This document shows positions 26,740-35,964 of a stretch of DNA of 64,000 nucleotides, piece after piece (positions within the stretch are counted from its first letter, which is position 1; each line of letters opens with the position of its first letter). The notes beneath the pieces were generated by a model that worked only from the letters and a program-made list of their open reading frames with translations, made no database searches and had not been told where the DNA came from. The position numbers and the translations under genes were made by a program. This stretch comes from Verrucomicrobiota bacterium (lineage in GTDB: Bacteria > Verrucomicrobiota > Verrucomicrobiia > Opitutales > Opitutaceae), in the NCBI GenBank assembly GCA_023428905.1, contig JAEYWP010000007.1, positions 62,001-126,000 on the forward strand. Reading direction: 5' to 3'.

Positions 26740-28101
26740 ATGCCTGCACCGGAACAACGTCGCATCATCTTCAAGCACATCGACGAGCCTGGTTACACCA
26801 ACGACCTCGCGTGCTACCTGCGCAACGGCGGGTACGAAGTGTTAAGGAAGGTCGTCCAGCGCAAGCCGGAGGAGCTGATCGATGAGGTCAAGAAGTCCGG
26901 CCTGCGTGGCCGCGGTGGTGCGGGTTTTCCGTGCGGGGTGAAGTGGGGGCTGGTCGATCGCAAGAGCGGCAAGCCGATCTACCTGATCGTCAATGCGGAC
27001 GAGTCGGAACCGGGCACCTTCAAGGACCGCTATATCATCCACCAGGACCCGCACCAGCTGATCGAGGGCATCATGATCAGCTGCTTCGCCAACAACGTGA
27101 AGCAGGCCTACATCTACATCCGCGGCGAGTTTCCCGAAGGGGCGCGGATCCTGGAGAAGGCGATCGCGGAGGCGCGCGCCCAGACGTTTGTCGGGCCAAA
27201 CATCCTCGGCACCGGATACAGCTGCGAGATCTACGTCCACCGCGGCGCCGGTGCCTACATCTGCGGTGAAGAGACCGGCCTGATCGAATCCCTCGAGGGG
27301 AAACGCGCGTATCCGCGCATCAAACCGCCTTATTTCCCCGCCGTCCTCGGCCTCTACCAGTGCCCCACCATCGTGAACAACGTGGAGACCCTCTGCCACG
27401 TGAAGTTCATCGCGGAGCACGGCGGCCAGGCGTTTTCTCAGATCGGCACGCCCAACAACACCGGCACCCGCATCTTCTGCGTCTCCGGCCATGTGCAGCG
27501 GCCGGGCTATTACGAATTCGAGACCGGCAAGATCACGCTCGGCCAGCTGTTGAACGACGTCTGCGGAGGCCCGCTCCCGGGCCGCACCTTCAAGGCGGTG
27601 ATTCCAGGTGGGTCGTCGGCGAAGATCCTCAAGTTTGGCGAGCGCTTCAAAGGCAAGCGCAAGGTCGGCAACGACATGGTCGACTACGACTGGGGGCTGG
27701 AGGATGTCCCGATGGACTTCGACTCCCTGGCAATGATCGGCTCGATGGGAGGCTCTGGCGGCGTGATCGTGATGGACGACACCGTCAACATGGTGGAGGC
27801 ACTGGCCAACATCAATGCCTTCTACGCCCACGAGAGCTGCGGCCAGTGCACCCCGTGCCGCGAGGGTTCGCTCTGGATGAAAAAGATCACCACCCGGATG
27901 GTCCACGGCGACGCCCGCACCGAGGATGGCGCCCTGCTCAAGAGCGTGGCCGACCAGATCGCGGGCCGCACCATCTGCGCCTTCGGCGAGGCCTGCTCCT
28001 GGCCCACCCAGAGCTTCATCCAGAAGTTCGGCGACGAATTCAAAGCGTATCCAGAAACCAAGCGCCAGGCGAAGGCCGGCGACTCCCTCTCCCTCGTCTG
28101 A
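26740..28101 (+). CDS. nuoF: NADH-quinone oxidoreductase subunit F
   Basis: The 51-kDa-type subunit (453 residues) that oxidises NADH. GRGGAGFPCGVKWG (57-70) binds FMN/NADH; Cys367, Cys370 and Cys373 in ESCGQCTPCREG plus Cys413 hold cluster N3. The intact set of ligands implies a fully active NADH module rather than a ferredoxin-driven truncated complex. Confidence 0.98.
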   Translation: MPAPEQRRIIFKHIDEPGYTNDLACYLRNGGYEVLRKVVQRKPEELIDEVKKSGLRGRGGAGFPCGVKWGLVDRKSGKPIYLIVNADESEPGTFKDRYIIHQDPHQLIEGIMISCFANNVKQAYIYIRGEFPEGARILEKAIAEARAQTFVGPNILGTGYSCEIYVHRGAGAYICGEETGLIESLEGKRAYPRIKPPYFPAVLGLYQCPTIVNNVETLCHVKFIAEHGGQAFSQIGTPNNTGTRIFCVSGHVQRPGYYEFETGKITLGQLLNDVCGGPLPGRTFKAVIPGGSSAKILKFGERFKGKRKVGNDMVDYDWGLEDVPMDFDSLAMIGSMGGSGGVIVMDDTVNMVEALANINAFYAHESCGQCTPCREGSLWMKKITTRMVHGDARTEDGALLKSVADQIAGRTICAFGEACSWPTQSFIQKFGDEFKAYPETKRQAKAGDSLSLV

Positions 28102-28201
28102 TCTCCAACCGCGCGCACCGCTCCACCCAATCTCACGCCCACGCCGCTCCCGGGAGCGGCGACCGGCAAAGACCAGCGGTTCACGCCTTCCCTTTCCTGA
28201 A

Positions 28202-29905
28202 ATGACCCAGCCCGCCAAACCTGACCTCGTCACCGTCACCGTGGACGGCAGGGAGATCGCCGTGCCGAAGGGCACGAACATGATCGAAGCTGCACGCCTC
28301 GCCGGCGTGGATGTGCCGCATTATTGCTATCATCCGAAACTCTCGATCGTGGGCAACTGCCGCATGTGCCTGGTGGAAATGGGCATGCCGGCCGTCGACC
28401 CCGCCACCAAGGCCCCGGTGATGGACCCGGCCACGGGCAAGCAGAAGGTCAACTGGATGCCGCGACCCACCATCGCCTGCGCCACCAACGCCACGCCCGG
28501 CCTGCACATCCGCACCAACACTCCGGCGGTGAAAGACTGCCGCGAAGGGGTGATGGAGTTTCTCCTCGTCAATCATCCGCTCGACTGCCCGATCTGCGAC
28601 CAGGCCGGTGAATGCCGCCTCCAGGAGCAGGCGATGGGCTACGGACGCGGCTACTCGCGCTACATCGAGCAGAAGAACGTAAAGCCGAAGCGCACGCAGC
28701 TCGGGCCCCGGGTGACGCTCGACGACGAGCGCTGCATCCTCTGCTCCCGCTGCATCCGCTTTTCCAAGGAGGTCGCGAAGGACGATGTCCTCGGCTTCAT
28801 CGACCGCGGCAGCTACTCGACCCTCACCTGTTACCCGGGCCGGGAGTTGGCGAACAACTACTCGCTCAACACCGTCGACATCTGCCCGGTCGGTGCGCTC
28901 ACCAGCACCGACTTCCGCTTCAAGATGCGCGTCTGGTTCCTCAAGCAGACCGACAGCATCGACACCGAATCGTCTGTCGGCGCCAACACCGTGGTTTGGA
29001 GCCGCGAGGGTATCATCTATCGCATTACGCCGCGCCGGAATGACGCGGTCAATGACACCTGGATGGCCGACAGCGGCCGTCTCGCCTACAAGCAGGTGCG
29101 GGCGGAAAACCGCCTGACCGCGGTCAAGGTCAACGGGCAGGCCTCGGGCCTGGACATCGCGATCCACACCGCTGCCGAACTCCTCAAACGCGGCGGCGTC
29201 GCCGTGGTGGGCTCCGGCCAGAGCTCGGTCGAGGAGCAGTTCCTCACCAAAAAGCTCGCCGATGCCCTGAAAGCGCAGGCGCAACTGGTCAGCCGGATGG
29301 GGGCGGGGGACGGGATCCTCATCTCCGCCGACCGCAACCCCAACGTGCGTGGCGCGCTGGTGACCGGCCTGATCAACACCCTTCCGGAACAGCGGCTGTC
29401 CTCCCTCGGCGCCGCGATCGATGCCGGCACGGTCAAGACCCTGCTGGTGATCAACGAGGACCTGACCACCGCCGGGATCACCGCGGCGCAGCTGGCGCGC
29501 GTGGCGGTGGTGTTTGTGGGCACCCACGACCACGCCACCGCCGCAGCCGCGCAGGTCATCCTGCCCGGTCAGACGGTCTTCGAGAAAAGCGGCACCTTCA
29601 TCAACCAGCAGTTCCGTATCCAGAAGTTTAACGCAGCGATCCCCGGCCTGGCGGGCACGACAGCCGACCTGGTGCTCCTCGGGCGGCTTCTCTCCGCAGT
29701 CAGCGGCGGCCCGGGCGCAGCGGACCTCTCCTCAGTCTGGACTCAGCTCGCATCCGATGTTGCGCCCCTGGCGGGCCTCTCCTTTGGCAAGCTTCCAGAT
29801 ACCGGCGTGGCCCTGAATGCCACGGATTTCGCCAACCTGCCCTTTGCGGAAGGCGAGACCCTCCACTTCAAGCCCGCGGCGAAAGCCGCCGCCGCTCCGG
29901 CCTAA
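28202..29905 (+). CDS. nuoG: NADH-quinone oxidoreductase subunit G
   Basis: The 75-kDa-type subunit (567 residues). Residues 10-100 form a [2Fe-2S] ferredoxin domain (Cys42, Cys53, Cys56, Cys93); the His-cys3 [4Fe-4S] site is His125, Cys129, Cys132, Cys138; a further [4Fe-4S] site uses Cys178, Cys181, Cys184 and Cys228. The C-terminal molybdopterin-like region is short, giving a protein well below the roughly 900 residues of E. coli NuoG. The 100-bp gap before it is the largest in the cluster, and start ATG 28202 fits the ferredoxin start. Confidence 0.95.
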   Translation: MTQPAKPDLVTVTVDGREIAVPKGTNMIEAARLAGVDVPHYCYHPKLSIVGNCRMCLVEMGMPAVDPATKAPVMDPATGKQKVNWMPRPTIACATNATPGLHIRTNTPAVKDCREGVMEFLLVNHPLDCPICDQAGECRLQEQAMGYGRGYSRYIEQKNVKPKRTQLGPRVTLDDERCILCSRCIRFSKEVAKDDVLGFIDRGSYSTLTCYPGRELANNYSLNTVDICPVGALTSTDFRFKMRVWFLKQTDSIDTESSVGANTVVWSREGIIYRITPRRNDAVNDTWMADSGRLAYKQVRAENRLTAVKVNGQASGLDIAIHTAAELLKRGGVAVVGSGQSSVEEQFLTKKLADALKAQAQLVSRMGAGDGILISADRNPNVRGALVTGLINTLPEQRLSSLGAAIDAGTVKTLLVINEDLTTAGITAAQLARVAVVFVGTHDHATAAAAQVILPGQTVFEKSGTFINQQFRIQKFNAAIPGLAGTTADLVLLGRLLSAVSGGPGAADLSSVWTQLASDVAPLAGLSFGKLPDTGVALNATDFANLPFAEGETLHFKPAAKAAAAPA

Positions 29906-29927
29906 CGCGCCCGCCGCCACCACGACG

Positions 29928-31073
29928 ATGGACTTCTTCTTCTCCCTCCCCATTTGGCTCCAGGCCACGCTCAAGGGCCTGGCGGCCATCGCCGTGCTTT
30001 TCCCGATCGCGGGCACCTGTTCCCTGGCGGAACGCAAGGTTTCGGCCTGGATCCAGGGCCGTCCCGGCCCAAACCGTGCGACGCCGATCCTGTTCAGCTG
30101 GATCCCGGTCCTCGGGCCGATCCTGCAGCGCCTCGGCATCGGCCATCTCCTGGCCGACGGCGGCAAGCTCCTTTTCAAGGAGGACCCGGTCCCGGGTCAT
30201 GTGAACAAGTTCTATTTCATCCTGGCGCCGTTGATCGCGATGATCCCGGCCCTCACCACCGTCGCTTTTGTCCCCTTCGGCGCGTATTTCACGGAGGCGC
30301 GTGAGACCATCCCGTTGATCCTGGCCGATGTGGATGTCGGCATCCTCGGCATCTTCGCCATCGCCTCGCTGGGCGTATATTCGCTGATCCTCGCCGGCTG
30401 GGCGTCCAACTCGAAGTACCCTTTTCTCGGCGGCGTCCGCGCCTCGGCCCAGCTCATCTCGTACGAGCTGTCGATGACCCTCTCCGTCCTTCCGGTCTTC
30501 CTCTGGATCAATGCCCCTGGCTCCCCTGCGACCCTCTCGCTCAGCCGGGTGGTGGACTTCCAGAGCCTGCCTGGGCTCTGGGGCGGCGCCTGGTTTGTCT
30601 TCCTCATGCCGGTTTCGGCCTTCGTCTTCCTGGTCGCGCTTTTCGCCGAGACCAACCGCCAGCCGTTCGACATGCCCGAGTCCGAGGCCGACCTGGTCGG
30701 CGGTTTCCACACCGAATACGGCTCCTTCAAGTGGTCGCTCTTTTTCGTGGCCGAGTACGCCCACATGACGATCGGCTCGGCAGTTTTTGTCCTCCTCTTC
30801 CTCGGCGGCTGGAATCCGCTGCCCTGGGTGCCGCTCCAGACCCTGACCGACGCGATCGGCCTCTCCGGCCACCCCGTTATCGTCGGCCTGCTCTCCAGCC
30901 TGATCTTCCTCGGGAAGGTGCTCTTCTTCATCTTTTTCTTCATGTGGGTGCGCTGGACCATCCCGCGCTTCCGCTATGACCAGGTGATGCAGATCGGCTG
31001 GCAGAAGCTGCTCCCCCTCTCGATCGTCAACCTGATCGTTTACGCCGTCGCGATCGCCCTTCTGCAGAAGTAA
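29928..31073 (+). CDS. nuoH: NADH-quinone oxidoreductase subunit H
   Basis: An eight-helix membrane subunit (381 residues) at the base of the quinone channel. The stretches AERKVSAWIQGRPGPNR, RASAQLISYE and AETNRQPFDMPESEADLV are the conserved loops that form the quinone site and E-channel. ATG at 29928 was preferred over a longer upstream frame which is Pro/Arg-rich non-coding sequence. Confidence 0.97.
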   Translation: MDFFFSLPIWLQATLKGLAAIAVLFPIAGTCSLAERKVSAWIQGRPGPNRATPILFSWIPVLGPILQRLGIGHLLADGGKLLFKEDPVPGHVNKFYFILAPLIAMIPALTTVAFVPFGAYFTEARETIPLILADVDVGILGIFAIASLGVYSLILAGWASNSKYPFLGGVRASAQLISYELSMTLSVLPVFLWINAPGSPATLSLSRVVDFQSLPGLWGGAWFVFLMPVSAFVFLVALFAETNRQPFDMPESEADLVGGFHTEYGSFKWSLFFVAEYAHMTIGSAVFVLLFLGGWNPLPWVPLQTLTDAIGLSGHPVIVGLLSSLIFLGKVLFFIFFFMWVRWTIPRFRYDQVMQIGWQKLLPLSIVNLIVYAVAIALLQK

Positions 31074-31092
31074 GCCTCACTCCTTTTTTGCC

Positions 31093-31632
31093 ATGGCCGT
31101 CATCCAAGTTGAACGCAAACCGCTGAGCCTCGCGGAGCGCACCTACATTCCACAGATCCTTTCCGGCCTGAAGACGACGTGGAAGCACATGTTCGCGCCG
31201 AAGGTCACGCTGGAATACCCGGAAAAGCGTCCGGAAATTCCGGCCAACTACCGCGGTGTGCCCACGCTGGTGAAGGATCCCAACGGCCGCGAGAAATGCG
31301 TCTCCTGCCAGCTCTGTGAGTTCGTCTGCCCGCCGAAGGCCATCCGCATCACCCCCGGTGAAATTCCCCCCGACGCCCCCAATCGCGTGGTGGAAAAGGG
31401 GCCGCAGGCCTTCGACATCGACATGCTGCGCTGCATCTACTGCGGCTACTGCCAGGAGGTCTGCCCGGAGGAGGCGATCTTCCTCCAGAATCAGTATTCG
31501 ATGACCGGTTACACGCGCGAGGAGATGGTCAACCACAAGGATCGCCTCTACGAGCTCGGCGGCACCCTGCCGGACAAGCATTTCAAGTGGGAGAAAAAGC
31601 GCGAGGCCGAGGAACACGGCAACGCCCACTGA
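31093..31632 (+). CDS. nuoI: NADH-quinone oxidoreductase subunit I
   Basis: A 179-residue 8Fe ferredoxin-type subunit. The two [4Fe-4S] motifs are CVSCQLCEFVC (Cys69, 72, 75, 79; PPKAI follows) and CIYCGYCQEVC (Cys114, 117, 120, 124), with the last Cys of each donating to the other cluster (N6a, N6b). It bridges the hydrophilic arm to NuoB. Confidence 0.96.
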   Translation: MAVIQVERKPLSLAERTYIPQILSGLKTTWKHMFAPKVTLEYPEKRPEIPANYRGVPTLVKDPNGREKCVSCQLCEFVCPPKAIRITPGEIPPDAPNRVVEKGPQAFDIDMLRCIYCGYCQEVCPEEAIFLQNQYSMTGYTREEMVNHKDRLYELGGTLPDKHFKWEKKREAEEHGNAH

Positions 31633-31677
31633 GGAAAACCGCGCTCCGCCCGCATCCACGAACCCGCTCTCCGCTTC

Positions 31678-32199
31678 ATGGCCAACTCCCTCTTCTATTT
31701 TTTCGCCGCGCTCACGGTGCTTTCCGCCCTGGCCGTGGTGTTTAACAAGAACGCGGTCGCGGCGGCCCTGTGCTTCTTCATCAGCCTCTGCAGCGCCGGG
31801 GTGCTCTTTGTCCTCTTGGACGCCTACCTCCTGGCCTTCCTCCTCGTCCTGGTTTACGCCGGCGCGGTCGTCGCGCTCTTCCTCTTCATCGTGATGCTCC
31901 TCGACATGCAGGGTGGGCAGAGACCGGCGTTCAAGGTCACCTCCGTCGTCGCCGCCTTCCTCTCCGGTGCCCTGCTCATGGTCGGAGTCGGCACCCTCGC
32001 GGCCCACGCCAAGATCAGTGCGGCGGCACCCGCCCTCGCCCCCGACGCCGCGACCTTCACCGAACTCAAGCTGTACGGTGCGAAACTTTTCACCACCTAC
32101 CTGCTCCCCGTGCAGGTTGTCGGCTTCCTGCTCCTGATCGCAATGCTTGGCGTGATCGTCCTGAGCAAACGCTTCGAAGGCCTGGAGGAATCCAAATGA
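31678..32199 (+). CDS. nuoJ: NADH-quinone oxidoreductase subunit J
   Basis: A five-helix membrane subunit (173 residues), with the typical ALCFFISLCSAGVLFVLLDAYLLAF and VVALFLFIVMLL segments near its middle. The end overlaps the nuoK start by 4 bp, so both are translated together. Proton-pumping module of complex I. Confidence 0.94.
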   Translation: MANSLFYFFAALTVLSALAVVFNKNAVAAALCFFISLCSAGVLFVLLDAYLLAFLLVLVYAGAVVALFLFIVMLLDMQGGQRPAFKVTSVVAAFLSGALLMVGVGTLAAHAKISAAAPALAPDAATFTELKLYGAKLFTTYLLPVQVVGFLLLIAMLGVIVLSKRFEGLEESK

Positions 32200-32501
32200 A
32201 CGTCGGACTCAACGATTACATCGTCCTCAGCGCACTGCTGTTTGCCGTCGGTTTCTTCGGCGTGCTCCTGCGCAAGAACACGCTCGTGATCTATATGTGC
32301 CTGGAGCTGATGCTGGTCGCGTCGACCATCGCCCTGGCCGCCTTCTCGCGCTTCAACGGCACGATCGATGGGAACGTCTTTGTCTTTTTTATCCTGACCG
32401 TGGCTGCCGCCGAGGTCGCGGTCGGCCTGGCCATCATCGTCCAGCTCTTCCGCCGTCGCCAGACCGTTCAAGTCGAAGAACTCTCCGCCCTCAGGAACTG
32501 A
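32196..32501 (+). CDS. nuoK: NADH-quinone oxidoreductase subunit K
   Basis: A 101-residue three-helix membrane subunit; the conserved YMCLELMLVASTIALAAF contains the buried Glu of helix 2 and AAAEVAVGLAIIV the Glu of helix 3. ATG at 32196 overlaps the nuoJ stop (ATGA). A longer reading frame upstream in the same frame lies over nuoJ and is not the start. Confidence 0.95.
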   Translation: MNVGLNDYIVLSALLFAVGFFGVLLRKNTLVIYMCLELMLVASTIALAAFSRFNGTIDGNVFVFFILTVAAAEVAVGLAIIVQLFRRRQTVQVEELSALRN

Positions 32502-32532
32502 GGACCGAACCGCGCGCAGCGATTACTACCAC

Positions 32533-34416
32533 ATGCAGCCTGATCAAATCGCACTTCTTGTCTTTCTGCTGCCGCTCGCATCCGCGGCGCTGATTGCGCT
32601 GTTCCTGCGGCGCCAGGGCACGGTGGCCTCGCTGCTGTCCGTCCTCGCCTGCACCGGGGTCGCGGTCGGGTCGCTCGTGCTCGCCTTTGGGGGGCACCGC
32701 AACGAGGCGGTCAACGCCTCGCTCGAATGGCTGCAGATCGGCGACTTCAGCCTGTCCTTGGGGATCCAGTACGACGATCTCGCCGCCCTCATGCTTTCGA
32801 TCGTCGGTGTGGTCGGCCTGTGCGTCCACGTCTTCTCCCTCGGCTACATGCATGACGACGGCGCGCGGGCTCGCTTCTTCGGCGGGCTGTCGATCTTCAT
32901 GTTTTCCATGATCGGGATCGTCTTTGCGGACAATCTGTTCATGATGTTCATCTTCTGGGAGCTCGTGGGCTTCAGCTCCTATCTCCTGATCAATCACTAC
33001 ATGCACAAGCAGTCCGCGGCGGACGCCTCCAAGAAGGCGTTCATCGTGAACCGGGTGGGTGATTTCGGATTCCTGCTCGGTATCGTCTGGTGTTACGCCT
33101 CCCTGGGCACGGTCAGCCTGGCGGAGATCGCCGCGAAGGCGGGCCAGACGGGTTTTGTGGTGGAGGCGGGCATTCCGCTCCTCCTCTTCTGCGGCGCGGT
33201 CGGCAAGTCCGCCCAGATGCCGCTGCATGTGTGGCTCCCGGACGCGATGGAAGGCCCGACACCCGTGTCGGCCCTGATCCACGCCGCCACCATGGTGGCG
33301 GCCGGCATCTATATGCTGTGCCGGATCGAGCCCCTCTTTTTCGCCGCCCCCGCCATCGCCTACAACACGGTGATGTGGATCGGCACCATCACTGCCCTCT
33401 ACGCCGCGCTCTGCGCGATCACGCAGACCGACATCAAGAAGGTCCTGGCGTACTCCACACTTTCACAGCTCGGCTACATGGTGGCCGCTTTCGGGCTGGG
33501 GCGTCATTCGGGCGCGGAGCAGGGTGTCCTCATCGCCGCCGGGGTGGGCGCCGCGATGTTCCACCTCACGACCCATGCGTTCTTCAAGGCCCTGATGTTC
33601 CTCGGGTCTGGCTCGGTCATCCATGGTTGCCACCACGAGCAGGAGATCTTCCGCATGGGCGGCCTGGCCTCCCGGATGAAGCTCACCTTCGCGACCTTCA
33701 CCATCGGCGTGCTCGCCATCATCGGTTTCCCCTTCCTCGCCGGCTTCTTCTCGAAGGATGCCATCCTTTACCTGGCCTACGCGAAAAACACCCCCGTGTT
33801 TGTGATTCTCGCACTGACCGCCGTCCTGACCGCCCTCTACATGGTCCGGCTCTGGCGCATCGTTTTCTTCGGTAAGCCGCAAAGCGACGAGGCGGCCCAT
33901 GCCCACGAGGGCGGGCTCTCCATGACCCTGCCGCTGGTGTTGCTGGGGATCCTGTCGATCGCAGGCGGGTACGTTGGCCTCTATCGCGGTGCCTTTGATG
34001 CCGTGTGGTCGCAGATCCCGCAGGTGCCCCATGAGCACCACATCTTCATCCTGGTGGTGAGTGTGGCGGTGATGCTGGTGGGCGCGGGAGCCGCGCTTGC
34101 GTTCTACAAGCCGGGTCCGAGCGATCGCCTGCAGGTGTCCGCCCCGGGCGCGTTCGGTGCCCTCCGCGGCCTGAAGGAATCCTTCGACGTCGCCTACACC
34201 TATTATGTGCGGAAGGTGCAGCAGCGTTTTGCCATCCTTCTCAACGGCATTGAGCAGATCTTCCTCGCCGGCGTGATCATCCGCGGACTCGCGGGTTTTG
34301 TCGGCCTCTTTGGCATGGGTGCCCGCGCCCTCCACGTCGGCAGCCTGCACGCCTACGTCTACTGGTTCCTCATCGGCGTGGTGCTGGTGTGGGGCTTCGC
34401 TTCCGGAACCTTCTAA
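32533..34416 (+). CDS. nuoL: NADH-quinone oxidoreductase subunit L
   Basis: The largest antiporter-like subunit (627 residues) with a chain of transmembrane helices. The conserved proton-path Glu is in MMFIFWELVGFSSYLLI (near residue 143), a key Lys in AAAVGKSAQMPLHVWLPDA, with ATMVAAGIYMLCR and the long C-terminal amphipathic helix region that clamps the membrane arm. Complete and in frame. Confidence 0.97.
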   Translation: MQPDQIALLVFLLPLASAALIALFLRRQGTVASLLSVLACTGVAVGSLVLAFGGHRNEAVNASLEWLQIGDFSLSLGIQYDDLAALMLSIVGVVGLCVHVFSLGYMHDDGARARFFGGLSIFMFSMIGIVFADNLFMMFIFWELVGFSSYLLINHYMHKQSAADASKKAFIVNRVGDFGFLLGIVWCYASLGTVSLAEIAAKAGQTGFVVEAGIPLLLFCGAVGKSAQMPLHVWLPDAMEGPTPVSALIHAATMVAAGIYMLCRIEPLFFAAPAIAYNTVMWIGTITALYAALCAITQTDIKKVLAYSTLSQLGYMVAAFGLGRHSGAEQGVLIAAGVGAAMFHLTTHAFFKALMFLGSGSVIHGCHHEQEIFRMGGLASRMKLTFATFTIGVLAIIGFPFLAGFFSKDAILYLAYAKNTPVFVILALTAVLTALYMVRLWRIVFFGKPQSDEAAHAHEGGLSMTLPLVLLGILSIAGGYVGLYRGAFDAVWSQIPQVPHEHHIFILVVSVAVMLVGAGAALAFYKPGPSDRLQVSAPGAFGALRGLKESFDVAYTYYVRKVQQRFAILLNGIEQIFLAGVIIRGLAGFVGLFGMGARALHVGSLHAYVYWFLIGVVLVWGFASGTF

Positions 34417-34428
34417 CGCGACCCTGTG

Positions 34429-35952
34429 ATGACTCAGCATCTCCTGCTTCTGTCGATTGTGACGCCCCTCGCGGTGGCGCTCACCATCGCGCTCGGTCTT
34501 CCGAAGCGATTTTCCGTCAAGCTGGCCGCGCTCGGCTTTGCCGTCCCTGCCGTCCTCGGCCTGTACCTGTGGTGCAACTACGCGGCTGCCGCCCAGACCG
34601 ACGGCTACGCCTTCCTCACCGCCTACGACACCGGCCTCCAGTCGATGGGCATTTCGCTGAAGCTCGGCCTCAACGGCATCTCGCTCCCGCTCTTCGTCAT
34701 GGCCGGGGTGGTTGGCCTGGCCGCCGGGCTTTACGCGATGCAGTCCGCGGCGGAGCGGTTGAAGATCTACCTGCTTCTCCTCCTCGTCATGCAGGGCGGG
34801 CTGATGGGCGTGTTCGCCTCGGTGGATGTGTTCTTCCTCTACTTCTTCCACGAACTGGCCGTGATCCCGACCTTCATCATGGTCGGCATTTGGGGCGGGC
34901 GCGACCGCAGTTACGCCGCGATGAAGATGACGATTTACCTGACGCTGGGCGCCATGCTCTCGCTGATCGGCCTGGTCGCCCTCTACGCCGGCAGCACGGC
35001 GCAGAGTTTTGACCTGATCGCGCTGCGCCAGGCAATTGCCGCCCAGCCGCTCTCCGAACTCGCGCAGCACAACATCTTCGGCCTGCTGATGTTTGGCTTC
35101 GGCATCCTGGTCTCTCTCTGGCCGCTGCACACCTGGGCACCGCTCGGTTATGGCGCGGCGCCGAGTTCGGCCGCCATGCTCCACGCGGGCGTGCTGAAGA
35201 AGTTCGGCCTCTATGGTTTGATTCAGGTCGGCCTGCCGCTCCTGCCGCAGGGGGCGGAACGCTGGTCCTGGGTCCTGGCCCTGCTCGCCCTCGGCAACGT
35301 CCTGGTCGTCGGCATCGTCACCATCGCCCAGCGCGACCTCAAACAAATGGTCGGTTACAGCTCGGTCATGCACATGGGTTATGCCTTCCTCGGCCTCGCC
35401 ACCCTCTCCACCGTCGGCGTGGGGGGCGTGGTCCTGATGATGGTGGCCCACGGTTATTCGGCTGCGCTGCTCTTCCTCCTCGCCACCAGCATCCACCACC
35501 GCACCCACACCTTCGACATGGAGGAAATGGGCGGGCTGGCGATGAAGGCGCCGGTCCTCGCCGCCTTTTTTGTCGCCGCGACCCTGGCCAGCATCGGCTT
35601 GCCCGGTTTCGCCAACTTCTGGGGCGAACTGACCATCTTTGTCGCACTCTGGGATTTCTCCCCGTGGGTCACCGCCGGTGCGATCGCGGGTGTGATCATC
35701 TCGGCCATCTACGGGCTGCGTGCGGCCGCCCGGGTCTTCTTCGGCCCCGCCTCCGAGGAGTTCAGCAAGACCGCGGAAAAGAACCCCATCGCGGACCTCC
35801 GCTGGTCCGAGCGTTTCCCGGCCCTCCTGCTTCTCGCCGCGCTCCTCTTTGTGGGCTTCTGGCCGAAGTCGGTCTCGGATGACCTCAACGCGACGCTCAA
35901 GACCGTGTACCAGCCCGCAACACCCGCGACCACCAGCGTGGTGCAGCGCTAA
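34429..35952 (+). CDS. nuoM: NADH-quinone oxidoreductase subunit M
   Basis: Antiporter-like subunit (507 residues). The proton-path Glu is in FLYFFHELAVIPTFIMVG and the buried Lys in the next helix; KLGLNGISLPLFVMAG and GYSSVMHMGYAFLGLA are typical. A GTG directly precedes the ATG; the ATG at 34429 is preferred. 12 bp from nuoL and 12 bp to nuoN. Confidence 0.96.
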   Translation: MTQHLLLLSIVTPLAVALTIALGLPKRFSVKLAALGFAVPAVLGLYLWCNYAAAAQTDGYAFLTAYDTGLQSMGISLKLGLNGISLPLFVMAGVVGLAAGLYAMQSAAERLKIYLLLLLVMQGGLMGVFASVDVFFLYFFHELAVIPTFIMVGIWGGRDRSYAAMKMTIYLTLGAMLSLIGLVALYAGSTAQSFDLIALRQAIAAQPLSELAQHNIFGLLMFGFGILVSLWPLHTWAPLGYGAAPSSAAMLHAGVLKKFGLYGLIQVGLPLLPQGAERWSWVLALLALGNVLVVGIVTIAQRDLKQMVGYSSVMHMGYAFLGLATLSTVGVGGVVLMMVAHGYSAALLFLLATSIHHRTHTFDMEEMGGLAMKAPVLAAFFVAATLASIGLPGFANFWGELTIFVALWDFSPWVTAGAIAGVIISAIYGLRAAARVFFGPASEEFSKTAEKNPIADLRWSERFPALLLLAALLFVGFWPKSVSDDLNATLKTVYQPATPATTSVVQR

Positions 35953-35964
35953 TTTCCCGCCGCG